Shown: positions 44,667 to 55,016, counted from the stretch's first letter. The stretch: DNA of 64,000 bases from Pontibacter anaerobius (GCF_026241195.1 NZ_JAPFQO010000016.1:1-64000), one strand, 5' to 3'. Program-made: numbers and translations. Notes: generated by a model from the letters alone, not told the origin.

Positions 44667-44700
44667 ATCTCCTGAGACTACTTTGTGTGGTAATAGTATA

Positions 44701-44738
44701 AAAGGGCCGCTCCGATTGAGCGGCCCTTTCTGTTTTTA
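44701..44738 (+). terminator. Terminator behind the small secreted protein
   Basis: AAAGGGCCGCTC pairs with GAGCGGCCCTTT around a five-base loop, followed by a T-rich tract. Confidence 0.85.
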
Positions 44739-44795
44739 TACTTTGTGGGCTTGTAAAAGTATGATTGGGCTGCAGTTTATACTTTTGCCCGCGCA

Positions 44796-44987
44796 TTAAA
44801 ATGTAAAACCCTCAGCTGGCCCGACTTTTTCAGAGAGTATATTCATGTCCTTCATGCGTTGCTCTTCTGTGTAATTATACTTGCTGATGGTGGAGCAGGG
44901 GGGGAGAGCCCTGGATTCAAAGTTCTGCTTCTTGTGCACTGCAGCATCTGACTTTATACTTTGGGCTGCGGGCTTGCTGCTCTCCAA
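44796..44987 (-). CDS. Doubtful small frame, possible gene remnant
   Basis: 63 codons open from a TTG, with no ATG until near the end. The C-terminal half (STISKYNYTEEQRMKDMN) reads like the tail of a real protein, while the N-terminal half runs through AAGTATA motifs. No family is recognised. It could be a decayed gene whose 5' end was overwritten. Confidence 0.22.
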   Translation of the reverse strand: MESSKPAAQSIKSDAAVHKKQNFESRALPPCSTISKYNYTEEQRMKDMNILSEKVGPAEGFTF

Positions 44988-45034
44988 AGTATAAAGTCTC
45001 TAATTTGGAGGCTCTACCAAAGTATAACTAAAAC

Positions 45035-45074
45035 AAAAATCCCCCCGCAGCTTTTGGCCACAGGGGGATTTTAT
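45035..45074 (-). terminator. Terminator of rimP-nusA-infB
   Basis: AAATCCCCC and GGGGGATTT form the stem around a GC-rich loop, flanked by A and T runs on both sides, 22 bases past the infB stop. Confidence 0.8.
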
Positions 45075-45095
45075 ACTTAGAGCTTACGCTTAGAA

Positions 45096-48000
45096 CTACA
45101 GCGTACGCTTCACTTCTTTCTCTACATAGGCTTCGATCACGTCGCCAACCTGGATGTCGTTGTATCCTTTGAGGCTGATACCGCACTCGTAACCCTGTCT
45201 TACCTCGGCAACATCGTCTTTGAAGCGCTTCAGTGCCAGGATCTCGCCATCGTGAACCACGATGCCTTCGCGTACCAGGCGTACCTTAGAGTTACGCTGT
45301 ATCGAGCCATCCGTTACCATACAGCCGGCAATGGTACCCACCTTGGTGATCTTGAACACCTCACGTACCTCTACGTTACCAGTGACCTCCTCTTTCAGGG
45401 TAGGGGCAAGCATACCTTCCATGGCGTCTTTCACCTCGTTGATCGCATCGTAGATGATAGAGTACAGGCGCACGTCAATTTGCTCCTGCTCAGCCAACTT
45501 ACGGGCGTTAACCGATGGACGAACCTGGAAACCGATGATGATCGCATCAGATGCGGAGGCAAGCAATACATCAGACTCGGAGATAGCACCCACACCTTTG
45601 TTGATAATGCTTACCTGCACCTCAGGCGTAGACAGCTTCAACAGGGAGTCAGAAAGTGCCTCTACGGAACCGTCCACGTCACCTTTCACAATCACGTTAA
45701 GCTCCTTGAACGTACCGATAGCCAAACGACGACCGATCTCATCCAGTGTAATGTGCTTACGTGTGCGCAGGCTTTGCTCACGCTGTACCTGCGATCTGTT
45801 AGAGGCGATCTCTCTTGCTTCACGCTCAGAATCCATCACCACGAACTTATCACCCGCCTGTGGTGCACCGTCAAGGCCGAGTAGCTGTACCGGTGTTGAC
45901 GGTCCTGCCTCTTTCATTTTCTTACCGCGGTGGTCGGTCATGGCTTTCACTCTACCGTAGTGAGATCCTGCCAATACAACATCACCAATCTTCAGGTTAC
46001 CTGTCTGCACCAGTACGGTGGCAACATAACCACGTCCTTTGTCCAGGGATGCTTCGATTACAGTACCGATAGCCTGGCGATTTGGGTTGGCTTTCAGCTC
46101 AAGCAATTCAGCTTCCAGCAATACTTTCTCCAACAGGTCAGGTATACCTTGGCCGGTTTTCGCTGAAACTTCCTGTGCCTGGTACTTACCACCCCATTCT
46201 TCCACCAGAATATTCAGTTGGGCCAGCTCCTCGCGAACTTTGTCCGGGTTGGCGCCTGGCTTATCAACTTTGTTCAGGGCAATAATGATTGGTACACCTG
46301 CAGCCTGTGCGTGGTTGATGGCTTCTTTTGTCTGTGGCATCACTGAGTCGTCAGCGGCTACCACAATAATAACTACGTCCGTTACCTTGGCACCACGTGC
46401 ACGCATGGCCGTAAAGGCCTCGTGACCTGGTGTATCCAGGAAGGTAATGGTGCGGCCGCTTTCTGTCTTTACCTTGTAGGCACCGATGTGCTGCGTAATA
46501 CCGCCTGCCTCACCGGCTGTTACGTTGGCGTTACGGATATAGTCGAGCAGGGATGTTTTACCGTGGTCAACGTGGCCCATGATCGTTACGATCGGAGCGC
46601 GCTCTTCCAGGTCCTCCTCATTCTCCTCTACAATATCCTCCAGTCCTTGCTCTTCCTCTGTGGTGATGAAATCCACGTTGTAACCAAACTCATCAGCAAT
46701 GATGGTGATGGCTTCGGCATCGAGGCGCTGGTTGATGGATACGAACATACCCAACTGCATACACACCTTGATCACGTCGTTCACGCTTACATCCATCAGG
46801 GAAGCCAGGTCGTTAGCCGACACGAATTCAGTTACGCGCAGTGTCTTAGACTCTGCCTGCTCCTGCATTCTGCGCTCCTCGGTAGCATCGGCAATGGCCG
46901 AACGCTTCTCGCGGCGGTATTTGGCACGGTTGCCTCCGCCTCCTTTGCCTCCGCTAAGCTTGGCAAGGGTCGCTTTAATCTGCTCTTGGATTTCCTTATC
47001 CGTAACCTCAGCTTTCTCAGCTCTGGCTGGTCTGCCTTTGCCTCCTCCTGGCTTTGGCGGGCGCTGCTGGCCACCACCCGGGCGCCCGGCATGCTGGGCC
47101 GGTTGTACCGGACGCTGGTTACCCTGACCCGGGCCTTGCTGTCCGCCACCTGCCTGCTGCTGGCCTTCGGTAGCCACCATAATGCGCTTACGTTTCTTCT
47201 TTTTGCCCTTGCGATCGTCAGACGAGGCAACAGGCTTGGCGCCTTTTCTGCGCGACTCTACCGGCAGTTCAATCTTGCCAAGTACAGTAAGACCTTTTAA
47301 CTGGTCTGCTTTTGCTGTAATCTTTTCTATGTCTTCTTTAGTTTCTGTGCCTTTGTTTGCCTCTGCAGGTGCGGCCGGTTGCTGTGGCTCCTTCTCTGCG
47401 GCTGGCTGCTCTTTTGGTGCTGGCGCAGCCGGCTTCTCAGCGGCTGGCTGGGCTGGGGCCTCTTGCTGCTTCGGCGCTTCAGGCTGCTGAGGCGTGGCAG
47501 GCGCCTCAGGTGCTTTCGCGGCAGGTGCGGCAGGGGCTTCCGGCTGTTTGGCTGGCTCTTCGGCCTTCGGTGCCTCAGCTGGTTTTGCCAGTTCTTCGGC
47601 TTTAGGTGCCTCAGGCGTTGGGGCCGGAGTTGGCTTCTCCTCAGCTTTCGGAGCCTCCGGCTGTTTGGCCGGTTCCTCAGCTTTTGGAGCCGCTGGCTCA
47701 GCCTTAGGCTCGGCCTCCGGCTGCTTTGCAACTGGTCGGCCCTTGGCGTCCAGCTCTATTTTGCCGAGCACCTTAATGCCTGGCAGCTTAGAGGCCGGCT
47801 CTGCGGCAGGCTCTTCTTTTTTAAGCGCTGCCGGTGCCTCCGGCTTCTTAGCGTTTTTAATTAAAATCTCTTCCTCTGGCTCACTTGCCTTCTTCGGCTC
47901 GTGGGCAGGCTCAGACTCAACCACCTGGTTGCTTTGCGGCTTTTTACCAATGTTAATCTCATCCGCCTCCTGCTTTTCCTGCATAGACGCGGCGAACTCT

Positions 48001-48155
48001 TTAGCCAGCATACCGAACTGCTCTGCCGTGATTTTGGTGGTTGGCTTGTTTTCCACCTCAAACCCTTTAGCAGAGAGGTAATCCACGATCGTGGATGTAC
48101 CAATGTTTAAAGTAGTCGCAACCTGTTTAAGCCTCCTTGTTTTTTCTTCTGCCAT
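45096..48155 (-). CDS. infB: Translation initiation factor IF-2
   Basis: 1019 residues, long for IF-2. Residues about 1-60 are the IF-2N-like domain ([19 protein letters not shown]), then about 250 residues of low-complexity Ala/Pro/Glu/Lys/Gln with repeated EAPKAEE-type units, then a basic Gly-rich linker. The G domain starts near residue 525: [22 protein letters not shown] and NKVDKP. Domains II, III and IV follow ([18 protein letters not shown] to [10 protein letters not shown]). It delivers fMet-tRNA to the 30S subunit. No exact AAGTATA copy occurs in its 3 kb. Last gene of the rimP-nusA-infB order, with a 121-base gap after nusA. Confidence 0.96.
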   Translation of the reverse strand: MAEEKTRRLKQVATTLNIGTSTIVDYLSAKGFEVENKPTTKITAEQFGMLAKEFAASMQEKQEADEINIGKKPQSNQVVESEPAHEPKKASEPEEEILIKNAKKPEAPAALKKEEPAAEPASKLPGIKVLGKIELDAKGRPVAKQPEAEPKAEPAAPKAEEPAKQPEAPKAEEKPTPAPTPEAPKAEELAKPAEAPKAEEPAKQPEAPAAPAAKAPEAPATPQQPEAPKQQEAPAQPAAEKPAAPAPKEQPAAEKEPQQPAAPAEANKGTETKEDIEKITAKADQLKGLTVLGKIELPVESRRKGAKPVASSDDRKGKKKKRKRIMVATEGQQQAGGGQQGPGQGNQRPVQPAQHAGRPGGGQQRPPKPGGGKGRPARAEKAEVTDKEIQEQIKATLAKLSGGKGGGGNRAKYRREKRSAIADATEERRMQEQAESKTLRVTEFVSANDLASLMDVSVNDVIKVCMQLGMFVSINQRLDAEAITIIADEFGYNVDFITTEEEQGLEDIVEENEEDLEERAPIVTIMGHVDHGKTSLLDYIRNANVTAGEAGGITQHIGAYKVKTESGRTITFLDTPGHEAFTAMRARGAKVTDVVIIVVAADDSVMPQTKEAINHAQAAGVPIIIALNKVDKPGANPDKVREELAQLNILVEEWGGKYQAQEVSAKTGQGIPDLLEKVLLEAELLELKANPNRQAIGTVIEASLDKGRGYVATVLVQTGNLKIGDVVLAGSHYGRVKAMTDHRGKKMKEAGPSTPVQLLGLDGAPQAGDKFVVMDSEREAREIASNRSQVQREQSLRTRKHITLDEIGRRLAIGTFKELNVIVKGDVDGSVEALSDSLLKLSTPEVQVSIINKGVGAISESDVLLASASDAIIIGFQVRPSVNARKLAEQEQIDVRLYSIIYDAINEVKDAMEGMLAPTLKEEVTGNVEVREVFKITKVGTIAGCMVTDGSIQRNSKVRLVREGIVVHDGEILALKRFKDDVAEVRQGYECGISLKGYNDIQVGDVIEAYVEKEVKRTL

Positions 48156-48276
48156 TTTGTTCTAATATGCTGTCTTGTTATTCTGTATTTACTGTATAGT
48201 TGCCTTACCTTGAAGGTCTAAGCTGTGCCCCGGCGTAACTTTTCTCAAAATTAGCGCAACGGAGCACAACTCACAA

Positions 48277-49530
48277 CTATTGATTGTCTTCTTCTTCCAA
48301 CTCTTCGCGGAGGATCGAGAGCACATCATCGATGGTTTCTTCCTCCAGCTCCGTGCGGCGCAGCAGATCTTCTTTGCTTATAGCCAGCACGCTCTTGGCG
48401 GTATCTAAGCCAATGCGGCGCAGTTCTGCAATTACCCAATCCTCGATCTCATCGGTGAACTCCTCCAGGCTGATATCCTCCTCGTACGATTCAGACTCAC
48501 GGAACACGTCGATCTCCATATCCACAAGGCGGCTGGCCAACTTAATGTTCTGGCCACCCTTACCAATTGCCAGGGAAACCTGGTCTGGCTTCAGGAATAC
48601 AGACACACGCTTGTTCTCGTCATCAATCTTCATGCTGGTGATCTTAGCCGGGCTCAGGGCACGCTGGATATAAAGCTCCAGGTTCTCTGTGAAGTTGATC
48701 ACGTCGATATTTTCATTCTCCAGCTCGCGCACAATGCTGTGGATGCGTGAACCTTTCATGCCAACGCAGGCACCTACCGGGTCTATACGATCGTCGAAGG
48801 ATTCTACGGCTACCTTGGCACGCTCGCCTGGCTCACGCACGATTTTCTTGATAGCGATCAGGCCATCGAAAATCTCCGGAACCTCGTTCTCGAACAGGCG
48901 CTCCAGGAAGGTAGGGGAGGTACGGGAAAGTATGATCTTCGGGTTACCGTTCACGATCTCCACGCGCTGCACTACCGCTCTTACTACGTCGCCTTTACGG
49001 TAACGGTCTTTCGGGATCTGCTCTGCCTTAGGTATCAGCAGCTCGTTCTCGTCCTGGTCCAGCAGTAACACTTCGCGGTTCCATACCTGGTATACTTCGC
49101 CGGAGATGATCTCACCCACCAGGTCTTTATACTTCTGGAACAGCAACTCCTTCTCCATGTCCTTGATGCGCTGGATCAGCGTCTGGCGGGCAGTAAGTAC
49201 GGCGCGGCGGCCAAAGTCCTCCAGCTTCACCTCTTCCGATACTTCCTCGCCAACCTCGAAGTCGGGCTCAATCTTACGGGCATCCGTAAGGCTGATTTTG
49301 TCTGTGTCCCAGATGTCCTCGGAGTTGTCGTCCACGATCTCGCGGTTACGCCAGATCTCCAGGTCTCCCTTCTCCACATTCAGGATGATGTCGAAGTTCT
49401 CATCGGTGCCCCACTTCTTGCGGATCATGGTGCGGAACACATCCTCGAGGATGCGCATCATGGTCGGGCGGTCTATGTTCTTGAATTTCGCAAATTCGGC
49501 GAACGACTCGATCAGGACTGAACTGTTCAT
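48277..49530 (-). CDS. nusA: Transcription termination/antitermination factor NusA
   Basis: 417 residues. N-terminal NusA domain (LIESFAEFAKFKNIDRPTMM), S1 domain (EIISGEVYQVWNREVLLL), then KH1/KH2 with GACVGMKGSRIHSIVREL and VSLAIGKGGQNIKLASRL. It lacks the two C-terminal acidic repeats of the E. coli protein, as is normal in Bacteroidota; the end is acidic (REELEEEDNQ). It modulates pausing, termination and rRNA antitermination. It starts seven bases after the rimP stop. Confidence 0.96.
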   Translation of the reverse strand: MNSSVLIESFAEFAKFKNIDRPTMMRILEDVFRTMIRKKWGTDENFDIILNVEKGDLEIWRNREIVDDNSEDIWDTDKISLTDARKIEPDFEVGEEVSEEVKLEDFGRRAVLTARQTLIQRIKDMEKELLFQKYKDLVGEIISGEVYQVWNREVLLLDQDENELLIPKAEQIPKDRYRKGDVVRAVVQRVEIVNGNPKIILSRTSPTFLERLFENEVPEIFDGLIAIKKIVREPGERAKVAVESFDDRIDPVGACVGMKGSRIHSIVRELENENIDVINFTENLELYIQRALSPAKITSMKIDDENKRVSVFLKPDQVSLAIGKGGQNIKLASRLVDMEIDVFRESESYEEDISLEEFTDEIEDWVIAELRRIGLDTAKSVLAISKEDLLRRTELEEETIDDVLSILREELEEEDNQ

Positions 49531-49537
49531 TATCTTA

Positions 49538-50011
49538 TCATTTAAATGAGATTACAACATTTGCTTTTACAATGTCCCCGAAGGGTATCTGCACAGGCAC
49601 ATACGTTGCCTTTTTTCCTTTTTGTTTTACTTCCTCCATCAGGTTAAGCCCTGTTTCGGTTACTTCCTCCAGCTTACCGGTTTTCTCGGTGCCGTCCTGC
49701 AGCTTTACCTTCAGGCTGCGGCCCGTGTGGCGCTTAAACTGCTGCGGCTGGGTGAGCGGAAAATCCACGCCCGGTGAGCTTACCTCCAATACGTAAGACA
49801 TGTCCGGGCCGAACTGCTCCTCAATCTGTTTATTTATGCGGCGGCTGATGGTAGCGCACTGGTCTATGGTAATGCCCTGCTCGCCATCGGCCAGCACCGT
49901 TATCTTTGGCCTGGCCGGTGAGTCCGATACAGAAACATCCACAATAAACAGGTCGGTATCCGGCAGGCCTGCCTGCGCCATCTCTCTTATATTCTTCGCG
50001 GTAAGGGCCAT
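49538..50011 (-). CDS. rimP: Ribosome maturation factor RimP
   Basis: 157 residues with the two-domain RimP fold: ITIDQCATISRRINKQIEEQ and YVLEVSSPGVDFPLTQPQQF, followed by the Sm-like C-terminal half (VKLQDGTEKTGKLEEVTETG). It helps 30S assembly. It heads the rimP-nusA-infB unit and has a promoter and a leader hairpin directly upstream. Confidence 0.93.
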   Translation of the reverse strand: MALTAKNIREMAQAGLPDTDLFIVDVSVSDSPARPKITVLADGEQGITIDQCATISRRINKQIEEQFGPDMSYVLEVSSPGVDFPLTQPQQFKRHTGRSLKVKLQDGTEKTGKLEEVTETGLNLMEEVKQKGKKATYVPVQIPFGDIVKANVVISFK

Positions 50012-50035
50012 ATCAAACGGTTAAGAAATAAAGAA

Positions 50036-50083
50036 GGGGACTTCGTGTCCCCTCAGCTCCTTGGAAATATTGCTGCAAATTTA
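50036..50083 (-). promoter_or_regulatory. rimP operon promoter and leader hairpin
   Basis: The minus strand has TAAATTTG (50076-50083), a perfect -7 box, preceded at about 20 bases by GTTG as a near -33 box. The predicted leader contains a GGGGAC/GTCCCC hairpin (50036-50052) about 25 bases before the rimP ATG. The rest of 50084-50339 shows no gene. Confidence 0.55.
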
Positions 50084-50339
50084 CTACAAATTCATTATAT
50101 ACACAACTTATTGTGCAGCGATGCCCTGTATTAAATTATTACTGCCATGCAGCAGGTTAGATTCGGGTTAAAATGTACCCCATGCTGGCAGTGCAGCAGC
50201 CGGGACCTTGTAGCATAACAGCAGGGGATATATTTTAGTTCGCCTATAGTTTTGAAGTATAAGTTAGGCCTCAGGAGCCGTTTAGCAGGGTATGCAGATA
50301 TTCTGCAGCACAGCATAGATAAGATAGATACAGAATTCG

Positions 50340-50347
50340 TAAGTTTG
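50340..50347 (+). promoter_or_regulatory. -7 box touching the start of the EEP gene
   Basis: TAAGTTTG, a perfect TAnnTTTG, ends five bases before the GTG start at 50353. If used, the transcript would have almost no leader. No clear -33 TTTG is present. Confidence 0.4.
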
Positions 50348-50352
50348 CTCTC

Positions 50353-51492
50353 GTGTCAGGTACATTCAAATCAATTCGCAGGCGGGTATGGCTCATTCTG
50401 AACACCCTGGTGGTGCTCTGGATGCTGCTGGGTGTGCTATGCCTGCAAGTGCCGCCCAGCGAGTTCTGGCCGGCCGGCTTTGTGGCCTTCTCGCTGCCGG
50501 GGGCGCTTGTGCTTAACTTCCTGTTCCTTTTTTACTGGGTGCTGCGCCGCTCCTGGCTGCTGGTGCTGCCCCTCTCGGCATTCATACTTGCCTGGAACTA
50601 TTACGCCCGACTGGTTACCATCAACTTTGAGAAAGAGATTCCGGACGGGGCCAAAACGCTGCAGGTAATGAGCTTTAACACGCATGTTTTTAACGCTTAC
50701 GACAAAATTGTGGAGGGCGTGCCGCAGGTATCCACCGACATGATAGACTGGGTAGCCGAGCACCCTGCCGATGTGTTCTGCCTGCAGGAGTTTTACAGCC
50801 GCGTTAATTCTTTGGAGTATAACAACTTCAACCGCATCGGTACCCGCTACGGCAAGTATAAATTTGCCTCAACCTCGGTAGGAGATCGTATTAAAGCAGA
50901 CCTCGGTATCGTTATTTTCTCAAAGTACCCCATCGTAGAAAGTGGCACACTTCGCTTCTCCAACACCAGGGACCGGAGCGCCAACCGTGCTGCCTGGGCT
51001 GATATTGATGTGAAAGGCGATACGGTACGGGTGTACGCTGTGCACCTGCAGTCGATGAGTATAAAATCGGAGGATATTGAGAATACTTACTCGGCCATTG
51101 GCGACGAGACAAGTTTTAAGAAGGAGAGCCGTAACCTGGCGCGCCGCCTGCGGGGTGGGTTTGTTTCCCGTGCAGCCCAGGTGCAGGAGTTGCTGGGGCA
51201 CGTGCAGGCATCGCCTTACCCCGTAATTGTGTGCGGCGATTTTAACGATATCCCCTTTAGCTATACTTACAGTGAGCTGGCGGAAGTGCTGGATAATGCC
51301 CACGTTAGAGCCGGCAACGGCGTGGGGGCCACCTACAACGGGCCGCTCCCGTTCCTGCGCATCGACAACCAGTTTTACAGTGCCGGCCTGGAAGCCTACA
51401 ACTTTGAGACACATTACGAAATGGGGCTTTCGGACCACTTCCCGATATCGGCTACGTATGTGTTGCAGCCAAAGGACGCAGAACAGCGTTAG
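50353..51492 (+). CDS. Endonuclease/exonuclease/phosphatase family protein, membrane-anchored
   Basis: 379 residues from GTG 50353. Two to three N-terminal membrane segments (about 10-90) are followed by an EEP domain: LQVMSFNTHVFN, Glu in FCLQEFYS, His in YAVHLQSMS, VIVCGDFNDIPFSYTY and the terminal catalytic LSDHFPISATY. The domain faces outwards. Members hydrolyse phosphodiesters in nucleic acids, lipids or sugars; substrate not known. The nearest downstream Met lies inside the first membrane segment, so the GTG is favoured. Confidence 0.87.
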   Translation: MSGTFKSIRRRVWLILNTLVVLWMLLGVLCLQVPPSEFWPAGFVAFSLPGALVLNFLFLFYWVLRRSWLLVLPLSAFILAWNYYARLVTINFEKEIPDGAKTLQVMSFNTHVFNAYDKIVEGVPQVSTDMIDWVAEHPADVFCLQEFYSRVNSLEYNNFNRIGTRYGKYKFASTSVGDRIKADLGIVIFSKYPIVESGTLRFSNTRDRSANRAAWADIDVKGDTVRVYAVHLQSMSIKSEDIENTYSAIGDETSFKKESRNLARRLRGGFVSRAAQVQELLGHVQASPYPVIVCGDFNDIPFSYTYSELAEVLDNAHVRAGNGVGATYNGPLPFLRIDNQFYSAGLEAYNFETHYEMGLSDHFPISATYVLQPKDAEQR

Positions 51493-51592
51493 GAGAAGGA
51501 GGGCAATATTTTTAGTTTTGAACCATAATTGGCCTGAAGGGCTGAGATCTTTAAAAGTGCGGCATCCGCTGGGTGCTTATACTTGGTAAACC

Positions 51593-53089
51593 ATGCAACA
51601 GAAACTGAACCTGTACAATACGCTGACGCGAAAGAAAGAGGAGTTTGAGCCGCTGCACGCCCCGTTTGTGGGCATGTATGTATGCGGGCCAACGGTATAC
51701 GGAGAGCCGCACCTGGGGCATGCCCGAAGCGCCGTTACCTTTGATGTGCTGTACCGTTACCTGAAGTACCAGGGCTACAAAGTACGCTACGTGCGCAACA
51801 TCACCGACGTGGGGCACCTGGAGAACGACGCCGACGAGGGCGAGGACAAAATCCAGAAAAAGGCGAAGCTCGAGCACCTGGAGCCGATGGAGGTGGTGAA
51901 CCACTACACCAACATCTACCACCAGGAGATGGACAAGCTGAACGTGCTGCAGCCGGACATCGAGCCGCGCGCCTCCGGCCACATCATAGAGCAGGTGCAG
52001 ATGATACAGGAAATACTGGACAACGGCTTTGCCTACGAGGTAAACGGCTCGGTATACTTTGATGTGCAGGCCTATGACAAGGAGCACAAGTATGGCAAGC
52101 TGTCGGGGCGCGTGATAGATGACCTGCTGAACAACACCCGTACTCTGGAGGGGCAGGAGGAGAAGCGCTCACCGCTGGATTTTGCCCTCTGGAAGAAGGC
52201 CTCGCCAACGCACATCATGCGCTGGCCCTCGCCGTGGAGCGACGGTTTCCCGGGCTGGCACCTCGAGTGCTCGGCCATGAGCCGTAAGTACCTCGGCACC
52301 ACTTTTGATATACACGGGGGAGGACTGGACCTGATGTTCCCGCACCACGAGTGCGAAATTGCGCAGAGCCAGGCCAGCTGTAACCATACCGATGCCGCCA
52401 AGTACTGGATCCACAACAACATGATCACGGTGAACGGGCAGAAGATGGGCAAGTCGCTGGGCAACTTCATTAATTTGAGCGAGCTGTTCAGTGGCAACCA
52501 CGAGATGCTGGAGCAGGCTTACACGCCCATGACCATCCGCTTCTTTATACTTCAGGCGCACTACCGCAGCACCCTCGACTTCAGCAATGAGGCGCTGCAG
52601 GCGGCCCGCAAAGGCTACACCAAGCTGATGAACGGCCTGCGCGTGCTGAAAAAGCTGCGCTTCCCGGAGGAGCCGGAGGCCGTGGAGCCAGACGCCAAAC
52701 TGAACGAAGAGCTGCAGAAACTGACCCAGGACTGCTTCCGTGGCCTGAACGATGACCTGAACACAGCCAAAACAATAGCCTCCCTTTTTAACCTGCTCAA
52801 GAAGATCAACAGTTTATACTTAGGGCAGATCAACATCGCACAGCTCTCCAGGGGCACTTATGACCTGGTGCGGGATACCTATCAGGAGCTGGTGCTGGAT
52901 GTGCTAGGGCTGAAGGAGGAGCGTGTAGGCGATATGGAGGAGATGCTGGACCTGGTGCTGACGTTTTACAAAGAGGCCAAAGAGCAGAAGGCCTATGATA
53001 AGGTGGATGCTATCCGGGCGGAGCTAAAGCGCCACGGTATCGTTATCAAAGACATGAAAACCGGAATTGACTGGGCTTATGAAGAATAA
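51593..53089 (+). CDS. cysS: Cysteinyl-tRNA synthetase
   Basis: 498 residues. Class I synthetase: zinc-site Cys in [18 protein letters not shown], where HLGH is the HIGH motif; [10 protein letters not shown] and [11 protein letters not shown] supply the other zinc ligands; KMGKSLGNF is the KMSKS loop. It charges tRNA(Cys) in the cytoplasm. An AAGTATA-type copy in GTA-TAC-TTT at 52053 encodes VYF. The M28 gene overlaps its end by 11 bases. Confidence 0.96.
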   Translation: MQQKLNLYNTLTRKKEEFEPLHAPFVGMYVCGPTVYGEPHLGHARSAVTFDVLYRYLKYQGYKVRYVRNITDVGHLENDADEGEDKIQKKAKLEHLEPMEVVNHYTNIYHQEMDKLNVLQPDIEPRASGHIIEQVQMIQEILDNGFAYEVNGSVYFDVQAYDKEHKYGKLSGRVIDDLLNNTRTLEGQEEKRSPLDFALWKKASPTHIMRWPSPWSDGFPGWHLECSAMSRKYLGTTFDIHGGGLDLMFPHHECEIAQSQASCNHTDAAKYWIHNNMITVNGQKMGKSLGNFINLSELFSGNHEMLEQAYTPMTIRFFILQAHYRSTLDFSNEALQAARKGYTKLMNGLRVLKKLRFPEEPEAVEPDAKLNEELQKLTQDCFRGLNDDLNTAKTIASLFNLLKKINSLYLGQINIAQLSRGTYDLVRDTYQELVLDVLGLKEERVGDMEEMLDLVLTFYKEAKEQKAYDKVDAIRAELKRHGIVIKDMKTGIDWAYEE

Positions 53090-54092
53090 AATGAACATGC
53101 TGGCGCTAATGTTATGCGGTTCCCTTTGCTTTGCCAGCTGCGACTCTGCCGAGAAAAGCGGTAGCCAGGTAGCCGCAGTGGAGGAGGAGGCCCCTGCTGC
53201 CGTGCAGGCCCCGGCTTTTAACCCCGACTCGGCTTATGCCTTTGTGGAGAAGCAGGTAGCTTTCGGGCCGCGCGTGCCTAACTCGGGGCCGCATTTTCAG
53301 ACCGGCGAGTGGATTGTGGCCAAGCTGAAGGAGTATGGCGCGCAGGTGCAGGAGCAGAAGTTCCAGGCCAAAGCCTATGATGGCACTACGCTGAACTTGC
53401 GTAACGTGATCGCCTCTTATAACCCCGGTGCTGCCAACCGTGTGCTGCTGGCCGCCCACTGGGATACCCGGCCTCTTGCCGATAAAGACGAGAACAATCC
53501 TGAGAAACCCATAGACGGAGCTAACGACGGAGCCAGCGGGGTAGGTATACTTCTGGAGATTGCCAGAACCATACATGCGGCACAGCAGAAGCCGGATGTA
53601 GGCGTAGACCTGATCTTCTTCGATGGGGAGGATTATGGCCAGCCGGAGGATAGCTCCGCACCCTACGTGGAGGACTCCTGGTGCCTGGGCTCGCAGTACT
53701 GGAGCAAGAATAAGCACGAGCAGAACTACCGTGCCAACTACGGCATTCTGCTGGATATGGTAGGGGCCGAGAATGCGCGTTTCTCCCGCGAGGGGTACTC
53801 CAGGCAATTCGCCAAGGAGATCGTGGACAAAGTATGGAAGGCCGGCAACAACATCGGTTACTCCGATTACTTCAAGTATAAAAACGCCCCCGCCATTACC
53901 GACGACCATTACTATGTGAACACGCTGGGTAAAATCCGCATGATCGACATCATCGAGCTAAACCCCAATGCCGGTAACGGAGATATCTTCGGCCCATACC
54001 ACCACCGCCATACCGACACGATGGACATCATAAGCAAAAACACCCTGAAAGCCGTAGGGCAGACAGTGCTGCACGTGGTGTATAACGAGTAG
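53079..54092 (+). CDS. M28 family lipoprotein (glutaminyl-cyclase-like)
   Basis: About 337 residues from ATG 53079 ([14 protein letters not shown]), which overlaps the last 11 bases of cysS; a TTG at 53067 is also in frame. Lipobox Cys in LCFASC. M28 ligands: His and Asp in [13 protein letters not shown], Asp in [11 protein letters not shown], Glu in FFDGEDYGQ, Asp in LLDMVGA and His in HHRHTDTMD. The WDTRPxAD and FFDGEDYG patterns are those of bacterial and animal glutaminyl cyclases, so pyroglutamate formation or aminopeptidase activity is possible. Anchored in the envelope. Confidence 0.87.
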   Translation: MKNKMNMLALMLCGSLCFASCDSAEKSGSQVAAVEEEAPAAVQAPAFNPDSAYAFVEKQVAFGPRVPNSGPHFQTGEWIVAKLKEYGAQVQEQKFQAKAYDGTTLNLRNVIASYNPGAANRVLLAAHWDTRPLADKDENNPEKPIDGANDGASGVGILLEIARTIHAAQQKPDVGVDLIFFDGEDYGQPEDSSAPYVEDSWCLGSQYWSKNKHEQNYRANYGILLDMVGAENARFSREGYSRQFAKEIVDKVWKAGNNIGYSDYFKYKNAPAITDDHYYVNTLGKIRMIDIIELNPNAGNGDIFGPYHHRHTDTMDIISKNTLKAVGQTVLHVVYNE

Positions 54093-54112
54093 AACAAAGC
54101 ATACTTTTAACA

Positions 54113-54165
54113 GAAACCGCCCGTGCTTCCTGTACTTTGGAAACACGGGCGGTTTCTTTTTCCCA
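54113..54165. terminator. Terminator between the M28 lipoprotein and the next gene
   Basis: GAAACCGCCCGTG pairs with CACGGGCGGTTTC, followed by T5. The genes on either side converge here. Confidence 0.8.
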
Positions 54166-54185
54166 ATCAGAGTTCCCCCGCGCCT

Positions 54186-54854
54186 TTACTTTATCAGGTT
54201 CTCCTGCGCCAGTTGGTTTACCGTAAGCTCGGCAAGCGTTACAGAGGCTTTGCGGAGGCTGGCGGGGCTATGCGACTGCGATTGTGCCGACCACTGCAGG
54301 TTTTCTGTTGCTACGTCGTAGAGGTTCGTCTCCAGGAAGTATGTTTTCTCCTCGGTATAATAGCCGGGGTCATAAATAGTAGGGTACCAGTAAGTATAGT
54401 ATCCCCTGAATCTGCCGTACCAGCCAAAGCGGGTAATAGGCGTATAGCCGTAGGCGCCCGGCACATACCTGGTTTCTGTTTCCTCATCCAGCAGCGCCAC
54501 TGTCATAATGGCGTCGTAGTTCTGGTCCTTTACTTTTTTAAGCAGCATGTTTACATCAGGGCCTTTCTGAGAGACAGTTGGCGGAAACATATCTATACTT
54601 CTGGTGGCCTCTATGCCGCGCTGCTGCAGCTGTGTCTGCATGTCGGTTTCCACGGTTTGCCTTGCCCGTATATTATCCGTTAAGGCGGCCACTACTACTT
54701 TCTCGTAGTTCCTTGCGCTTATTTCAGGGTTCATCCAGGTGCCTGTTATCCGGGTGGCTGGGGCGCATCCCCATAGAAATATACCAGCTGAAACAGTAAG
54801 CAGCAGTGTAATGAAGCTATGTATACGGCGGGGGTTTTTGATTCGAATATCCAT
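54186..54854 (-). CDS. DUF4136-like lipoprotein
   Basis: 222 residues with a lipobox (AGIFLWGC, Cys near residue 30). The body has TRITGTWMNPEISARNYEKV, an aromatic Tyr/Trp-rich loop (GYYTYWYPTIYDPGYYTEE) and the helical end SLRKASVTLAELTVNQLA, features seen in DUF4136-type outer-membrane lipoproteins of Bacteroidota and Proteobacteria. Function unknown. It is convergent with the M28 gene and divergent from the amidohydrolases. Confidence 0.75.
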   Translation of the reverse strand: MDIRIKNPRRIHSFITLLLTVSAGIFLWGCAPATRITGTWMNPEISARNYEKVVVAALTDNIRARQTVETDMQTQLQQRGIEATRSIDMFPPTVSQKGPDVNMLLKKVKDQNYDAIMTVALLDEETETRYVPGAYGYTPITRFGWYGRFRGYYTYWYPTIYDPGYYTEEKTYFLETNLYDVATENLQWSAQSQSHSPASLRKASVTLAELTVNQLAQENLIK

Positions 54855-55016
54855 CGGTTTAAGTATGTATTGGTATTTAAATACTAACGAATTTAAATTT
54901 GTTTTGATTCTCGAGGAGGCAGGGCTGTAGCGGCAAAGGCAGGAGGTTTTATATTACCTATAAAATAGGTAGGTTGTAGGGCTAAACTATTCTAACCTTA
55001 TTACCCATACTATTTT

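Larger units (their letters stand above)
44737..45078. repeat. Dense AAGTATA/TATACTT cluster
   Basis: Seven exact copies in 342 bases, in both orientations: 44737, 44778, 44876, 44955, 44987, 45020 and 45072. The stretch lies between the convergent terminators and contains only a doubtful reading frame. Confidence 0.85.

Noticed and set aside
47327-47731. Long Arg/Pro/Gln-rich and Leu-rich frames over infB
   Set aside because: Shadows of the repetitive EAPKAEE codons in other frames.
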